Assembly: GCF_003600645.1 (NCBI RefSeq)
Contig: NZ_CP032482.1
Location: forward strand, 2,046,001 to 2,110,000
Length of the DNA stretch: 64,000 nucleotides
Direction: 5' to 3'
DNA from: Yersinia rochesterensis
GTDB taxonomy: Bacteria; Pseudomonadota; Gammaproteobacteria; Enterobacterales; Enterobacteriaceae
The notes beneath the pieces were generated by a model. The model had not been told where the DNA came from and ran no database searches. It saw only the letters and a program-made list of their open reading frames with translations. How positions within the stretch are numbered: position 1 is the stretch's first letter; each line of letters opens with the position of its first letter. The position numbers and the translations under genes are program-made. Shown here piece after piece: positions 48,950 through 59,120 of the stretch.

Positions 48950-51625
48950 TTACTTCTTGGCTTTTTTCTCAGCTTTTGGGGCTGGAGCGGCTACTGCAAC
49001 TTCTTCATGATCCAGCTCTTCGCTGAATTCACGGCCGTAGTAAGTATCCATCAGGATCTGTTTCAGCTCAGAGATCAGTGGGTAGCGCGGGTTAGCACCG
49101 GTACACTGGTCATCAAATGCATCTTCAGACAGTTTGTCTACTTTCGCCAGGAAGTCTGCTTCTTGCACGCCAGCTTCACGGATTGATGCTGGGATACCCA
49201 AATCAGCTTTGATTTCATCTAACCAAGTCAGCAGTTTCTGGATTTTCTGTGCGGTACGGTCGCCCGGAGCACTCAGACCCAGATGGTCTGCAATTTCAGC
49301 ATAACGACGACGTGCTTGTGGGCGGTCATACTGGCTGAATGCAGTCTGTTTGGTTGGGTTGTCATTCGCGTTATAGCGGATAACGTTAGAAATCAACATG
49401 GCGTTTGCCAAGCCGTGTGGAATGTGGAACTCAGAACCCAGTTTATGGGCCATTGAGTGACAGACACCCAAGAAGGCGTTAGCAAAAGCGATACCGGCAA
49501 TAGTCGCGGCGTTGTGAACACGTTCACGTGCAACCGGATTTTTTGCCCCTTCATGATAGCTGGCTGGTAAGAATTCTTTCAGCAGTTTCAGCGCTTGCAG
49601 AGCCTGGCCGTCGGAGTATTCGTTCGCCAATACAGAAACATAAGCTTCCAGAGCATGGGTCACTGCATCCAAACCACCGAACGCACACAGAGACTTAGGC
49701 ATATTCATAACCAGGTTGGCATCAACGATTGCCATATCTGGAGTCAATGCATAGTCAGCCAATGGATATTTCTGGCCTGTGGCATCGTCGGTAACTACCG
49801 CGAATGGTGTAACTTCTGAACCCGTACCTGATGTGGTGGTTACGGCGATCATTTTCGCTTTCACGCCCATTTTCGGGAACTTGTAAATACGTTTACGGAT
49901 ATCCATAAAGCGTAATGCCAGTTCTTCGAAGTGGGTTTCTGGGTGTTCGTACATGACCCACATGATTTTCGCAGCATCCATCGGTGAACCACCACCCAGC
50001 GCGATGATCACGTCTGGTTTGAAGGAGTTCATCTGCTCTGCACCTTTGCGCACAATACTCAGGGTAGGGTCCGCTTCTACTTCGAAGAAGACTTCAGTTT
50101 CGATACCGTGAGATTTCAGTACGCTGGTGATTTGATCAGCATAACCGTTGTTGAACAGGTAGCGGTCAGTCACGATGAAGGCACGTTTTGCACCGTCAGT
50201 TGCCACTTCTTCCAACGCGATAGGCAGGGAGCCACGGCGGAAGTAAATAGATTTCGGGAGTTTATGCCACAACATGTTTTCTGCTCGCTTAGCCACAGTT
50301 TTCTTGTTGATCAAGTGTTTCGGACCGACGTTTTCAGAGATGGAGTTACCACCCCAAGAACCGCAACCCAGCGTCAGAGATGGCGCTACTTTGAAGTTAT
50401 ACAGGTCACCGATACCACCATGAGAGGCAGGGGTATTGATTAAGATTCGGGCGGTTTTCATTTTATCGCCGAAATACTTAACGCGCGCAGGCTGGTTATC
50501 TTGGTCTGTATACAGGCAAGAGGTATGGCCTATACCGCCCATTTCCACCAGTTTTTCTGCTTTTTCAACAGCGTCTTCAAAGCTCTTCGCACGATACATC
50601 GCCAGTGTTGGAGACAGTTTTTCGTGAGCGAATGGCTCTGATTCATCAACAACTTTAACTTCGCCGATCAGAATCTTAGTATTAGCAGGAACTTTGATGC
50701 CGGCCATTTCAGCAATTTTAGTTGCTGGCTGACCTACGATAGCCGCGTTCAGGCCACCATTTTTCAGGATGATGTCCTGAACAGCTTTCAGTTCTTTGCC
50801 CTGTAACAGGTAGCCGCCGTGGGAAGAAAAACGCTCACGAACAGCATCATAAACTGAGTCAACAACAATGATAGATTGCTCAGACGCACAAATGACGCCG
50901 TTATCAAAGGTTTTAGACATCAGAATAGAGGCAACAACACGTTTGATATCGGCTGTTTCATCAACAACAACTGGCGTGTTACCCGCACCAACACCGATAG
51001 CAGGCTTACCAGAACTGTAAGCAGCTTTAACCATGCCTGGGCCACCGGTGGCCAGAATCAAGTTAATGTCTGGGTGGTGCATCAGTTGGTTAGATAACTC
51101 AACAGTAGGGGCATCAATCCAACCAATAATATCTGCTGGCGCACCTGCGGCGATTGCGGCTTGAAGCACGATATCTGCAGCTTTATTGGTTGCGTCTTTA
51201 GCACGTGGATGTGGAGAGAATACGATACCGTTACGGGTCTTCAAGCTAATCAATGCTTTGAAGATAGCGGTAGAGGTCGGGTTGGTCGTTGGCACGATAC
51301 CGCAAATCAAACCGATTGGTTCAGCGATAGTGATAGTACCAAAGGTTTTATCTTCTTCCAGAATGCCACAAGTCTTTTCATCTTTGTATGCATTATAAAT
51401 GTATTCAGAAGCGAAGTGGTTTTTGATCACTTTGTCTTCCACAATACCCATGCCAGATTCTTCTACAGCCAGTTTGGCCAGAGGAATACGGGCATCTGCT
51501 GCAGCCAGAGCTGCGGCACGGAAGATTTTATCAACCTGCTCTTGAGTAAAGTTGGCATACTCGCGCTGGGCTTTCTTGACGCGTGCTACTAGCTCGTTAA
51601 GTTCAGCGACATTCGTTACAGCCAT
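48950..51625 (-). CDS. adhE: Bifunctional acetaldehyde-CoA / alcohol dehydrogenase
   Basis: 891 aa (E. coli 891). N-terminal aldehyde dehydrogenase domain (1-440; nucleophile Cys in NGVICASEQS near 245), linker, and C-terminal Fe-dependent alcohol dehydrogenase (450-870; GGGSPMDAAK NAD loop and iron ligands in HALEAYVS..HSMAHKLGSEFHIPHG). Converts acetyl-CoA to ethanol in fermentation and assembles into spirosomes. Strong optimal codons. AGGAG precedes the ATG. Terminal KAEKKAKK tail is species-variable. Confidence 0.98.
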   Translation of the reverse strand: MAVTNVAELNELVARVKKAQREYANFTQEQVDKIFRAAALAAADARIPLAKLAVEESGMGIVEDKVIKNHFASEYIYNAYKDEKTCGILEEDKTFGTITIAEPIGLICGIVPTTNPTSTAIFKALISLKTRNGIVFSPHPRAKDATNKAADIVLQAAIAAGAPADIIGWIDAPTVELSNQLMHHPDINLILATGGPGMVKAAYSSGKPAIGVGAGNTPVVVDETADIKRVVASILMSKTFDNGVICASEQSIIVVDSVYDAVRERFSSHGGYLLQGKELKAVQDIILKNGGLNAAIVGQPATKIAEMAGIKVPANTKILIGEVKVVDESEPFAHEKLSPTLAMYRAKSFEDAVEKAEKLVEMGGIGHTSCLYTDQDNQPARVKYFGDKMKTARILINTPASHGGIGDLYNFKVAPSLTLGCGSWGGNSISENVGPKHLINKKTVAKRAENMLWHKLPKSIYFRRGSLPIALEEVATDGAKRAFIVTDRYLFNNGYADQITSVLKSHGIETEVFFEVEADPTLSIVRKGAEQMNSFKPDVIIALGGGSPMDAAKIMWVMYEHPETHFEELALRFMDIRKRIYKFPKMGVKAKMIAVTTTSGTGSEVTPFAVVTDDATGQKYPLADYALTPDMAIVDANLVMNMPKSLCAFGGLDAVTHALEAYVSVLANEYSDGQALQALKLLKEFLPASYHEGAKNPVARERVHNAATIAGIAFANAFLGVCHSMAHKLGSEFHIPHGLANAMLISNVIRYNANDNPTKQTAFSQYDRPQARRRYAEIADHLGLSAPGDRTAQKIQKLLTWLDEIKADLGIPASIREAGVQEADFLAKVDKLSEDAFDDQCTGANPRYPLISELKQILMDTYYGREFSEELDHEEVAVAAPAPKAEKKAKK

Positions 51626-51892
51626 AATGCTCTCCTGATAATGTTAAACTCTTTTAGTAAATGAGCTGTTGAAGCAATGAGTATAGACAGGCTAAGCCGT
51701 GCTGTACTCTCGAATAGAGATGGTTTTTATATCTTACTTTCTCATTCTTTACCGCTGATTTACTGAAAGAGCTTTAAGTTCGCCAGGAATAAAGTGGGAG
51801 AAAAACACTCTTTTCAACCCAGATACTCCATTTCTTGCTAAAGGTTCACTCTACTACGGCTCTGAGCTTAACGATTCTTAAGACTGATTTTC

Positions 51893-51906
51893 GTGATTTA
51901 AATCAC
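51893..51906. promoter_or_regulatory. CRP/FNR-family palindrome upstream of adhE
   Basis: GTGATTTAAATCAC is a perfect 14-bp palindrome; it matches the FNR form (TTGAT-N4-ATCAA) at 12 of 14 and the CRP core GTGA-N6-TCAC at all core bases. About 270 bp before the adhE ATG. Anaerobic control would make sense but is inferred. Confidence 0.5.
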
Positions 51907-51944
51907 AAAATCCGCAAGCTGACACCATTCAGCAATTATTAGTT

Positions 51945-51963
51945 GAGAGTAATTATCATTAGC
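51945..51963. promoter_or_regulatory. Weak Fur-like sequence
   Basis: GAGAGTAATTATCATTAGC matches the Fur consensus at about 14 of 19 positions. Neither adhE nor ychE is a classical Fur target, so this may be chance in AT-rich DNA. Confidence 0.25.
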
Positions 51964-52325
51964 GTAAATAAAGTGACAATTCATGACGTTAAATCATCAT
52001 TGACGCCACAGAATATTAACAATAATGATTATTTTAGACAGCGGAGATTTATCCCGCCTAAATGCGGGTTTATTCCATGGATTCCTGTGACTAATTCTAT
52101 TACATTAGCGCGCACATCTACTTTGGGGTTGTCCTAAGGGTGATTTTCAGTGAAAAGAACTGTTGTCAGGGGGGTGAGCAGTGGAGGCCAGTTGCGGCGT
52201 GTGGTGGCATCATTATTTGCCCGCGAATTTTCCAAGGTTTAGCCGTAAGATGTGTTGCCTCGGGACATTAGGTATAGTGACCTGATATCTGTGATGTATT
52301 TATGAGCAATTGCGCGGAGTGATGT

Positions 52326-52970
52326 GTGAGTCAATCCCTGTTGGACCTTTCAGGTTACATCAAGTTTTTTGTTGGCTTATTTGCACTGGTTAACCCGGTG
52401 GGTATCTTGCCAGTATTTATCAGTATGACAAGTTATCAGGCAGCTGCGGGCCGGGATAAAACTAACCTGACAGCTAACCTGTCAGTGGCGATTATTTTAT
52501 GGATCTCTCTGTTCCTTGGGGATGCCATCCTGAAAATATTTGGTATTTCTATTGATTCATTCCGTATTGCCGGGGGCATCTTGGTGGTCAGTATTGCCAT
52601 GTCGATGATCAGCGGTAAACTGGGTGAAGATAAACAGAATAAACAGGAAAAAACAGAAACTGCAGTACGCGAAAGTATTGGCGTTGTCCCATTGGCATTA
52701 CCATTAATGGCCGGGCCGGGGGCAATTAGTTCAACTATCGTGTGGAGTTCTCGCTATCACAGTTGGCAGAACCTGCTGGGGTTAACTGTTGCAATTGCAC
52801 TGTTTGCTTTTTGTTGTTGGTTATTGTTCCGGGCTGCGCCGCTATTGGTTCGATTACTCGGTCAAACCGGCATTAACGTTATTACCCGTATTATGGGTTT
52901 ACTGCTGATGGCATTGGGTATCGAATTCATTGTTACCGGTATTAAGGCTATTTTCCCAGGATTGCTTTAA
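52326..52970 (+). CDS. ychE: MarC/YchE family inner-membrane protein (UPF0056)
   Basis: 214 aa (E. coli YchE 215). Six hydrophobic segments typical of MarC proteins: LFALVNPVGILPVFISMT in TM1, RIAGGILVVSIAMSMISG, VPLALPLMAGPGAIS and RIMGLLLMALGIEFIVTG. Function unknown; no longer regarded as an antibiotic-resistance factor. GTG start with GGAGTG nearby. Ends in a strong terminator before oppA, as in E. coli. Confidence 0.93.
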   Translation: MSQSLLDLSGYIKFFVGLFALVNPVGILPVFISMTSYQAAAGRDKTNLTANLSVAIILWISLFLGDAILKIFGISIDSFRIAGGILVVSIAMSMISGKLGEDKQNKQEKTETAVRESIGVVPLALPLMAGPGAISSTIVWSSRYHSWQNLLGLTVAIALFAFCCWLLFRAAPLLVRLLGQTGINVITRIMGLLLMALGIEFIVTGIKAIFPGLL

Positions 52971-52999
52971 CCTCCTCATAAGACAACTCATCATTAAGA

Positions 53000-53029
53000 G
53001 GCCACGGGTTTATGACCGGTGGCTTTTTT
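53000..53029 (+). terminator. ychE terminator
   Basis: GGCCAC...GTGGC(T) stem with an inner GGGT/ACC(G) pairing and a TTTTTT run. Confidence 0.85.
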
Positions 53030-53688
53030 CTTGCCATTAGCATGATATTTAAGTCCCCGCGCGTTATTTTGGTGCAAATGATGCAGGAAATTTAATCTGT
53101 TGCACTCAAATGCTGCACTAATAGATATTCTGAACAAATAATTTGGTTTAAGGCTTATTTATTCATCTTTAATAAAGGGTTGGATAACCTTCCGATTAAA
53201 TTAAATACGCTATTTGTTGTTAAAATGCTCACATCATTCTGTAGGGCTTGTGCTGAATTTATCTAGATGTTATTAGTGATTAGTACGCAGTGAGTAGGTG
53301 TTTATTCTAACAATGATAAAAATGTTAACTTTATGTTTCTTATCACTGTTTTTAAACATAATTTTTGATGTGAAGTTAAAAATATTATCATTTATAACCA
53401 ATTAATTCATGTGCTTATGTGTTTTCTTGGATGATAATATCCTGCATTACTACTGATACTGACTCAGTAAAAAAGAGAATTGCTTAACATTTCTGTAAAA
53501 ATTATTGGCGTCAGATTTCGGGTTCTGTTAGCTTTCGGGCAACTCCCTAACGAGAGTTTTCTTGTTTTTTCAATGAAACTGAACCGTGGTTTTTATTTTT
53601 GGAATAGTTATTGCTAGTGGTTGTTGGCGGCAGATTGACGCATAACCTTGAGAAAAACATCACAAATCTCGTAAAAGGGCGGTTAGAA
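53030..53688. other. Long leader upstream of the first oppA
   Basis: About 660 bp, AT-rich, without a supported gene. It ends in GTGGTTGTTGGCGGC (53618 on), a GU-rich stretch upstream of the start codon. E. coli oppA mRNA is a known GcvB target, but GcvB binds CA-rich sites, so I do not call one here. Confidence 0.45.
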
Positions 53689-55326
53689 ATGCAAATAAAG
53701 TTTAAACAGCGACCACTGGCAATAATTGGCACTATTTTGGGTTTGTCATTCTCTGCGGGATCGATGGCTGCAACCGTTCTTCCGGGCGTAGAATTAGCGT
53801 TAGATCAGAGTATTACTATTAATAATGGTTCTGAGGTTGCCTCTTTAGACCCGCATAAGGTTGAGGGAAATCCTGAAACCAATATTATTCTAAATCTATT
53901 AGAAGGGCTGGTAAGTAATGATGCTAACGGCCATATCATTCCGGCTGTTGCAAGCCATTGGGATAATAATGGTTATAAAGTCTGGACTTTCCATCTGCGC
54001 GATAATGCGGTCTGGAGTGATGGTACGCCGGTTACTGCGCAGGATTTTGTTTATAGCTGGCAGCGCCTGGCTAATCCTAAAATAGGTTCTCCTTATGCCA
54101 GTTATTTACAGTATGCCCAAATTGAGAATATTGATGCGGTGCTAAAAGGTGTCAAAAAGCCAGATGAATTAGGCGTGAAAGCATTAGATACCAAGACGTT
54201 GCAAGTCACTTTGACCGAACCCGTTCCTTATTTTATTAGTATGCTGTCACACACTTCAATGAAACCGGTTAAGCGTGATGTCGTTGAAAAATATGGCGAT
54301 AAATGGACGCTTCCACAGAATTTTGTCGGTAATGGTGCCTATAAATTAAAAGACTGGGTGGTTAACGAGCGTATTGTGCTCGAACGTAGCCCGACTTATT
54401 GGAATAATAAAGACACCATCATCAATAAGGCGACTTTTCTACCCATTACTTCTGAAGTGAGTGATATCAATCGCTACCGTAGCGGTGAAATCGATATTAC
54501 CAACAGCGCCATTCCCCCCAATTTGTTTGCCAAAATGAAAAAAGACCTGCCAGAGCAGGTTCATGTCAGCCCATACCTTTGTACTTTTTATTACGAGATT
54601 AATAATCAAAAAACCCCTTTCACGGATGCAAGGGTTCGAGCTGCCATTAAATTAACGCTAGATCGGGACATTATTGCGACCAAAATTATGGGGCAAGGGC
54701 AGATTCCTGCGTATGGTTTCACCCCAACATTTACCGATGGCGGTAATTTCGCTTTACCCGAGTGGGCCAGTTGGGCTCAGGAAAAACGGAATGCTGAAGC
54801 GAAGAAATTACTCGCTGAGGCCGGTTTCAATGCTGAGAATCCATTGAAGTTTAATTTGCTCTACAACACCTCAGATCAAAATAAACAACAGGCTATTGCT
54901 GCCGCCTCAATGTGGCAAAAAAATCTCGGTGCCACTGTCACTTTGCAGAATCAAGAGTGGAAAACCTCTTTAGAAAGTCGCCATCAAGGCCAATTTGATG
55001 TTGCCAGAGCAACCTGGTGCGGTGATTACAATGAGCCGACGGCATTCCTTAATATGTTGTTATCGGACAGCAGTAATAATACTTTTTTCTATAAGAATCC
55101 TGAGTTTGATGCGTTATTAGCCAAAACATTAGCGGCCCCGGATGCCAAAGTGCGCACTGCGTTATATCAACAGGCTGAAAACTTATTGGATAAAGACTCT
55201 GCCATGGTGCCAGTATACTATCGCGTCAGTGTGCGCCTAATTCGGCCAACCGTGGGCGGGTTTACGGGTAAGGATCCACAAGATTTAATAGATTTAAAAA
55301 ATCTTTATATTCGTAAATTAGAGTAG
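53689..55326 (+). CDS. Oligopeptide-binding protein OppA, first paralogue
   Basis: 545 aa. Periplasmic binding protein of the Opp ABC importer. Signal peptide to about residue 27 (LSFSAGSMA before ATVLP). Family core: NNGSEVASLDPHKVEGNPETN, WTFHLRDNAVWSDGTPVTAQDFVYSWQRLA, NGAYKLKDWVVNERIVLERSPTYW and ARATWCGDYNEPTAFLNMLLS. It keeps the C-terminal GGFTGKDPQDLIDLKNLYI. More diverged from E. coli OppA than the second copy (for example NETNI for ESNIS), so it may have altered peptide preference. Start at MQIKFKQRP; 26 upstream in-frame codons are not signal-like. Confidence 0.9.
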   Translation: MQIKFKQRPLAIIGTILGLSFSAGSMAATVLPGVELALDQSITINNGSEVASLDPHKVEGNPETNIILNLLEGLVSNDANGHIIPAVASHWDNNGYKVWTFHLRDNAVWSDGTPVTAQDFVYSWQRLANPKIGSPYASYLQYAQIENIDAVLKGVKKPDELGVKALDTKTLQVTLTEPVPYFISMLSHTSMKPVKRDVVEKYGDKWTLPQNFVGNGAYKLKDWVVNERIVLERSPTYWNNKDTIINKATFLPITSEVSDINRYRSGEIDITNSAIPPNLFAKMKKDLPEQVHVSPYLCTFYYEINNQKTPFTDARVRAAIKLTLDRDIIATKIMGQGQIPAYGFTPTFTDGGNFALPEWASWAQEKRNAEAKKLLAEAGFNAENPLKFNLLYNTSDQNKQQAIAAASMWQKNLGATVTLQNQEWKTSLESRHQGQFDVARATWCGDYNEPTAFLNMLLSDSSNNTFFYKNPEFDALLAKTLAAPDAKVRTALYQQAENLLDKDSAMVPVYYRVSVRLIRPTVGGFTGKDPQDLIDLKNLYIRKLE

Positions 55327-55551
55327 TGAAAAGCGGTTAGCCGTAGGAAGTCGAGTCATAAAGTACTTAGGAAAACAAATAGGGTATTAGGGATGTATAA
55401 CACAGTACGAATTTTCGTCTGATGTTAATACATATAGGGTATTACAGGGCGGATTCGTTCCCCGCGCGATGTAATTTATACATACCTTTTAAAGGTGAAG
55501 CTCGCCTGATTATTGGGCGATGCAATAATAAAAACTGGAGTGGATATAAGC

Positions 55552-57189
55552 ATGACCAACATCACGAAGAAAAGTCTCCTGGCCGCAGGCATTGTGGCTG
55601 CTTTAGGTATGATGGCTGTAGGCAATACTTTTGCAGCGAATGTGCCCGCAGGCGTACAACTGGCTGAAAAACAAGTTTTAGTGCGAAATAATGGTTCTGA
55701 ACCTCAGTCATTAGATCCACATAAAATTGAAGGTGTCCCTGAATCAAATATCTCACGCGATCTATTAGAAGGGTTGGTTATTAACGATCCTAACGGCAAA
55801 ATTTTACCCGGTGTGGCAGAAAGTTGGGACAATAAAGATTTTAAAGTGTGGACTTTCCATCTGCGTAAAGATGCTAAATGGTCAAATGGTGACCCTGTAA
55901 CGGCACAAGATTTTGTTTATAGCTGGCAACGTCTGGCGGATCCTAAAACAGTTTCTCCTTACGCAAGCTATGTGCAATATGCCCATATTGCTAATATCGA
56001 CAATATTATAACCGGTAAACAAGCACCCGATACCTTGGGCGTGAAAGCTCTGGATGACCATACTCTGGAAGTCACGTTGAGTGAGCCAGTGCCTTATTTG
56101 GATAAATTATTAGCGCATCCTTCTATGTCCCCGGTGAACAAAACCGCGATAGAGAAGTTTGGTGATAAGTGGACTCAGCCGCAGAACTTTGTCGGTAACG
56201 GTGCCTATAAGTTGAAAGATTGGGTCGTTAACGAACGTATCGTGTTAGAGCGCAGCCCGACTTATTGGGATAATGCCAAGACCGTCATTAATCAGGTAAC
56301 TTACCTGCCAATCTCTTCCGAAGTGACTGATGTTAACCGCTATCGCAGTGGTGAAATCGACATGACCTATAACAACATGCCGATTGAATTATTCCAGAAG
56401 CTGAAAAAAGAGATCCCAGAAGAAGTTCATGTTGACCCGTATCTGTGCACCTATTACTACGAAATCAACAACCAAAAAGCGCCATTCACGGATGCTCGCG
56501 TTCGTGAAGCCCTGAAACTGGGTATGGATCGCGATATCATCGTGAACAAAGTGAAAAACCAAGGCGATTTACCGGCCTATGGCTTCACCCCGCCATACAC
56601 CAGTGGTGCCGAGTTGACTCCGCCAGAATGGTTCAGTTGGACACAAGAAAAACGAAATGAAGTGGCTAAAAAGTTACTGGCGGAAGCTGGTTACACTAAA
56701 GATAAACCGCTGACATTCAATCTGTTATACAACACATCAGACTTACACAAGAAGCTGGCTATTGCCGCCGCCTCTATCTGGAAGAAAAACCTGGGTGTTG
56801 ACGTTAAGTTGGAAAACCAAGAGTGGAAAACCTTCCTGGATAGTCGTCACCAAGGGGCTTTCGATGTGGCGCGTGCCGGCTGGTGTGCTGACTATAACGA
56901 ACCTTCTTCTTTCCTGAATATGATGCTATCTGACAGCAGCAACAACACCGTGCATTATAAAAGCCCGGCGTTTGATAAGCTGATAAAAGATACGCTGAAA
57001 GTTAAAACTGAGAAAGAGCGTGCTGGTTTGTACCAACAAGCCGAAGTCTTGCTGGATAAAGACTCTGCTATCGTACCCTTGTTCTATTACGTGAATGCCC
57101 GTTTAGTGAAACCTTATGTCGGTGGTTATACCGGTAAAGACCCACTGGATAACATGCACGTTAAAGATCTTTATATTATCAAGCAGTAA
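55552..57189 (+). CDS. oppA: Oligopeptide-binding protein OppA, second paralogue (orthologue of E. coli OppA)
   Basis: 545 aa. Signal peptide MTNITKKSLLAAGIVAALGM.. cut after FAA near residue 28. Nearly collinear with E. coli OppA: NNGSEPQSLDPHKIEGVPESNISRD, SEVTDVNRYRSGEIDMTYNN, ARAGWCADYNEPSSFLN and YVGGYTGKDPLDN. Binds 2-5-residue peptides non-sequence-specifically and delivers them to OppBCDF. Strong codon bias fits an abundant protein. A GGAG 11 bases before the ATG is the likely ribosome site. It is separated from the first copy by 225 bp with its own likely promoter. Confidence 0.95.
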   Translation: MTNITKKSLLAAGIVAALGMMAVGNTFAANVPAGVQLAEKQVLVRNNGSEPQSLDPHKIEGVPESNISRDLLEGLVINDPNGKILPGVAESWDNKDFKVWTFHLRKDAKWSNGDPVTAQDFVYSWQRLADPKTVSPYASYVQYAHIANIDNIITGKQAPDTLGVKALDDHTLEVTLSEPVPYLDKLLAHPSMSPVNKTAIEKFGDKWTQPQNFVGNGAYKLKDWVVNERIVLERSPTYWDNAKTVINQVTYLPISSEVTDVNRYRSGEIDMTYNNMPIELFQKLKKEIPEEVHVDPYLCTYYYEINNQKAPFTDARVREALKLGMDRDIIVNKVKNQGDLPAYGFTPPYTSGAELTPPEWFSWTQEKRNEVAKKLLAEAGYTKDKPLTFNLLYNTSDLHKKLAIAAASIWKKNLGVDVKLENQEWKTFLDSRHQGAFDVARAGWCADYNEPSSFLNMMLSDSSNNTVHYKSPAFDKLIKDTLKVKTEKERAGLYQQAEVLLDKDSAIVPLFYYVNARLVKPYVGGYTGKDPLDNMHVKDLYIIKQ

Positions 57190-57195
57190 TATCTT

Positions 57196-57227
57196 AAGGG
57201 CAGCCGCCAAATTTGTGGGCTGCCCTT
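57196..57227 (+). terminator. Stem-loop between oppA and oppB (attenuator)
   Basis: AAGGGCAGCC / GGCTGCCCTT perfect 10-bp stem, 12-nt loop, then ATTGCTT. Only partial termination is likely: it would keep oppA in excess over oppBCDF or protect the oppA mRNA 3' end. Confidence 0.75.
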
Positions 57228-57264
57228 ATTGCTTGATAATTCAAAAAGGCTAAAGGTACAGGCA

Positions 57265-58185
57265 ATGTTAAAATTTATTCTACGCCGCTGTCTGGAAGCA
57301 ATTCCGACACTTTTCATTTTGATCACCATCTCATTCTTTATGATGCGTCTTGCCCCGGGCAGTCCATTCACCGGCGAACGTAATCTTCCCCCTGAAGTGA
57401 TGGCGAATATTGAGGCGAAATATCACCTCAATGACCCAGTTTATAAGCAGTATTTTAATTATTTGGGCCAATTGGCACAGGGTGATCTTGGGCCATCATT
57501 CAAATATAAAGATTACACTGTCAATGAGCTGGTTGCCGCCTCGTTTCCTGTTTCAGCTAAACTTGGGCTGGCTGCATTTTTACTCGCTGTAGTATTAGGT
57601 GTTAGTGCCGGTGTTATTGCTGCGCTGAATCAAAATACTAAGTGGGACTATATGGTCATGGGGTTTGCTATGACCGGGGTGGTTATCCCGAGCTTTGTTG
57701 TGGCACCTTTATTAGTGCTGGTGTTCGCCATTATATTAAAATGGCTACCTGGCGGTGGTTGGAATGGCGGGGCACCGCAATATATTATTTTGCCGATGGT
57801 GGCGCTGTCATTGGCGTATATTGCCAGTATCGCGCGTATTACTCGCGGCTCAATGATTGAGGTTCTGCATTCCAACTTTATTCGCACAGCGCGGGCCAAA
57901 GGTTTGCCACTGCGAACGATTGTATTACGCCACGCATTAAAACCGGCATTGCTACCAGTTCTCTCCTATATGGGGCCAGCATTTGTTGGCATTATCACCG
58001 GTTCAATGGTGATTGAAACCATTTTTGGGTTGCCGGGTATTGGTCAGTTGTTCGTCAACGGAGCGTTAAACCGCGATTACTCTCTGGTCCTGAGCTTGAC
58101 CATTTTGGTAGGCGCATTAACCATTTTATTCAATGCGATTGTCGACGTGCTGTATGCCGTTATCGATCCGAAAATCCGTTATTAA
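57265..58185 (+). CDS. oppB: Oligopeptide ABC transporter permease OppB
   Basis: 306 aa, E. coli length. Inner-membrane permease with six transmembrane helices and the EAA-type loop RTARAKGLPLRTIVLRHALKPALLP. Start at MLKFILRRCLEAIPT with conserved N-terminus; 12 upstream in-frame codons are not conserved. Next gene oppC starts 18 bp later. Confidence 0.96.
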   Translation: MLKFILRRCLEAIPTLFILITISFFMMRLAPGSPFTGERNLPPEVMANIEAKYHLNDPVYKQYFNYLGQLAQGDLGPSFKYKDYTVNELVAASFPVSAKLGLAAFLLAVVLGVSAGVIAALNQNTKWDYMVMGFAMTGVVIPSFVVAPLLVLVFAIILKWLPGGGWNGGAPQYIILPMVALSLAYIASIARITRGSMIEVLHSNFIRTARAKGLPLRTIVLRHALKPALLPVLSYMGPAFVGIITGSMVIETIFGLPGIGQLFVNGALNRDYSLVLSLTILVGALTILFNAIVDVLYAVIDPKIRY

Positions 58186-58203
58186 CACTGGAGCACGCCA
58201 ATT

Positions 58204-59109
58204 ATGTTGAGCAAGAAAAATAGCGAAGCTCTGGAAGTTTTCAGTGAAAAACTGGAAGTTGAAGGGCGCAGCCTTTGGCAGGATGCCCGCCGCCGCTTTA
58301 TTCATAACCGCGCGGCGATCACCAGTTTGGTGATCCTAATGTTAATTACCTTATTTGTTATTCTGGCCCCGATGTTAGCTCAGTTTTCCTATGCAGATAC
58401 TGACTGGGGCATGATGTCAGCGGCACCCGATATTGAATCCGGACACTACTTTGGTACTGATTCATCTGGCCGTGACTTATTGGTGCGAGTCGCTATTGGT
58501 GGGCGCATCTCATTGATGGTGGGGGTTGCTGCGGCCTTGGTGGCGGTGGTGGTCGGCACATTATATGGGTCATTATCAGGCTATCTCGGCGGGAAAATTG
58601 ACTCACTGATGATGCGAGTGCTGGAAATTCTTAACTCATTTCCCTTCATGTTCTTCGTCATTCTGTTGGTGACTTTCTTTGGCCAGAATATTCTGTTGAT
58701 ATTTGTGGCGATCGGGATGGTGTCCTGGCTGGATATGGCGCGTATCGTGCGCGGGCAAACCTTAAGTCTGAAACGCAAAGAGTTTATTGAAGCAGCTGTC
58801 GTGGGCGGGGTTTCCACGCGTAATATCGTGTTGCGTCATATTGTACCGAACGTATTGGGTGTGGTGGTGGTATACGCCTCTTTACTGGTTCCCAGCATGA
58901 TTTTGTTTGAATCATTCCTGAGTTTCTTAGGATTAGGGACGCAAGAGCCATTGAGCAGTTGGGGCGCATTACTCAGTGATGGTGCCAACTCAATGGAAGT
59001 TTCTCCGTGGTTATTGATGTTTCCTGCCGGTTTCTTGGTAGTGACGCTGTTTTGTTTCAACTTTATCGGCGATGGCTTACGTGATGCCCTCGACCCGAAA
59101 GACCGCTGA
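58204..59109 (+). CDS. oppC: Oligopeptide ABC transporter permease OppC
   Basis: 301 aa. Inner-membrane permease partner of OppB. Cytoplasmic N-terminal extension (1-35), a first membrane helix [22 protein letters not shown], family segment [17 protein letters not shown] and the EAA loop [38 protein letters not shown] precedes the ATG. Confidence 0.96.
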   Translation: MLSKKNSEALEVFSEKLEVEGRSLWQDARRRFIHNRAAITSLVILMLITLFVILAPMLAQFSYADTDWGMMSAAPDIESGHYFGTDSSGRDLLVRVAIGGRISLMVGVAAALVAVVVGTLYGSLSGYLGGKIDSLMMRVLEILNSFPFMFFVILLVTFFGQNILLIFVAIGMVSWLDMARIVRGQTLSLKRKEFIEAAVVGGVSTRNIVLRHIVPNVLGVVVVYASLLVPSMILFESFLSFLGLGTQEPLSSWGALLSDGANSMEVSPWLLMFPAGFLVVTLFCFNFIGDGLRDALDPKDR

Positions 59110-59120
59110 GGAGTAGCACG

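Larger units (their letters stand above)
51626..52325. other. adhE-ychE divergent control region
   Basis: 700 bp without a supported gene; a 64-codon ORF at 51943 has no family or composition support. It holds a CRP/FNR-like palindrome, a Fur-like sequence and a CCCGC/GCGGG stem (52054-52069). The length is consistent with the long, multi-promoter leader known for E. coli adhE. Confidence 0.5.

Noticed and set aside
51943..52137. 64-codon ORF in the adhE-ychE gap
   Set aside because: No ribosome site, and it overlaps likely control elements; no family resemblance.
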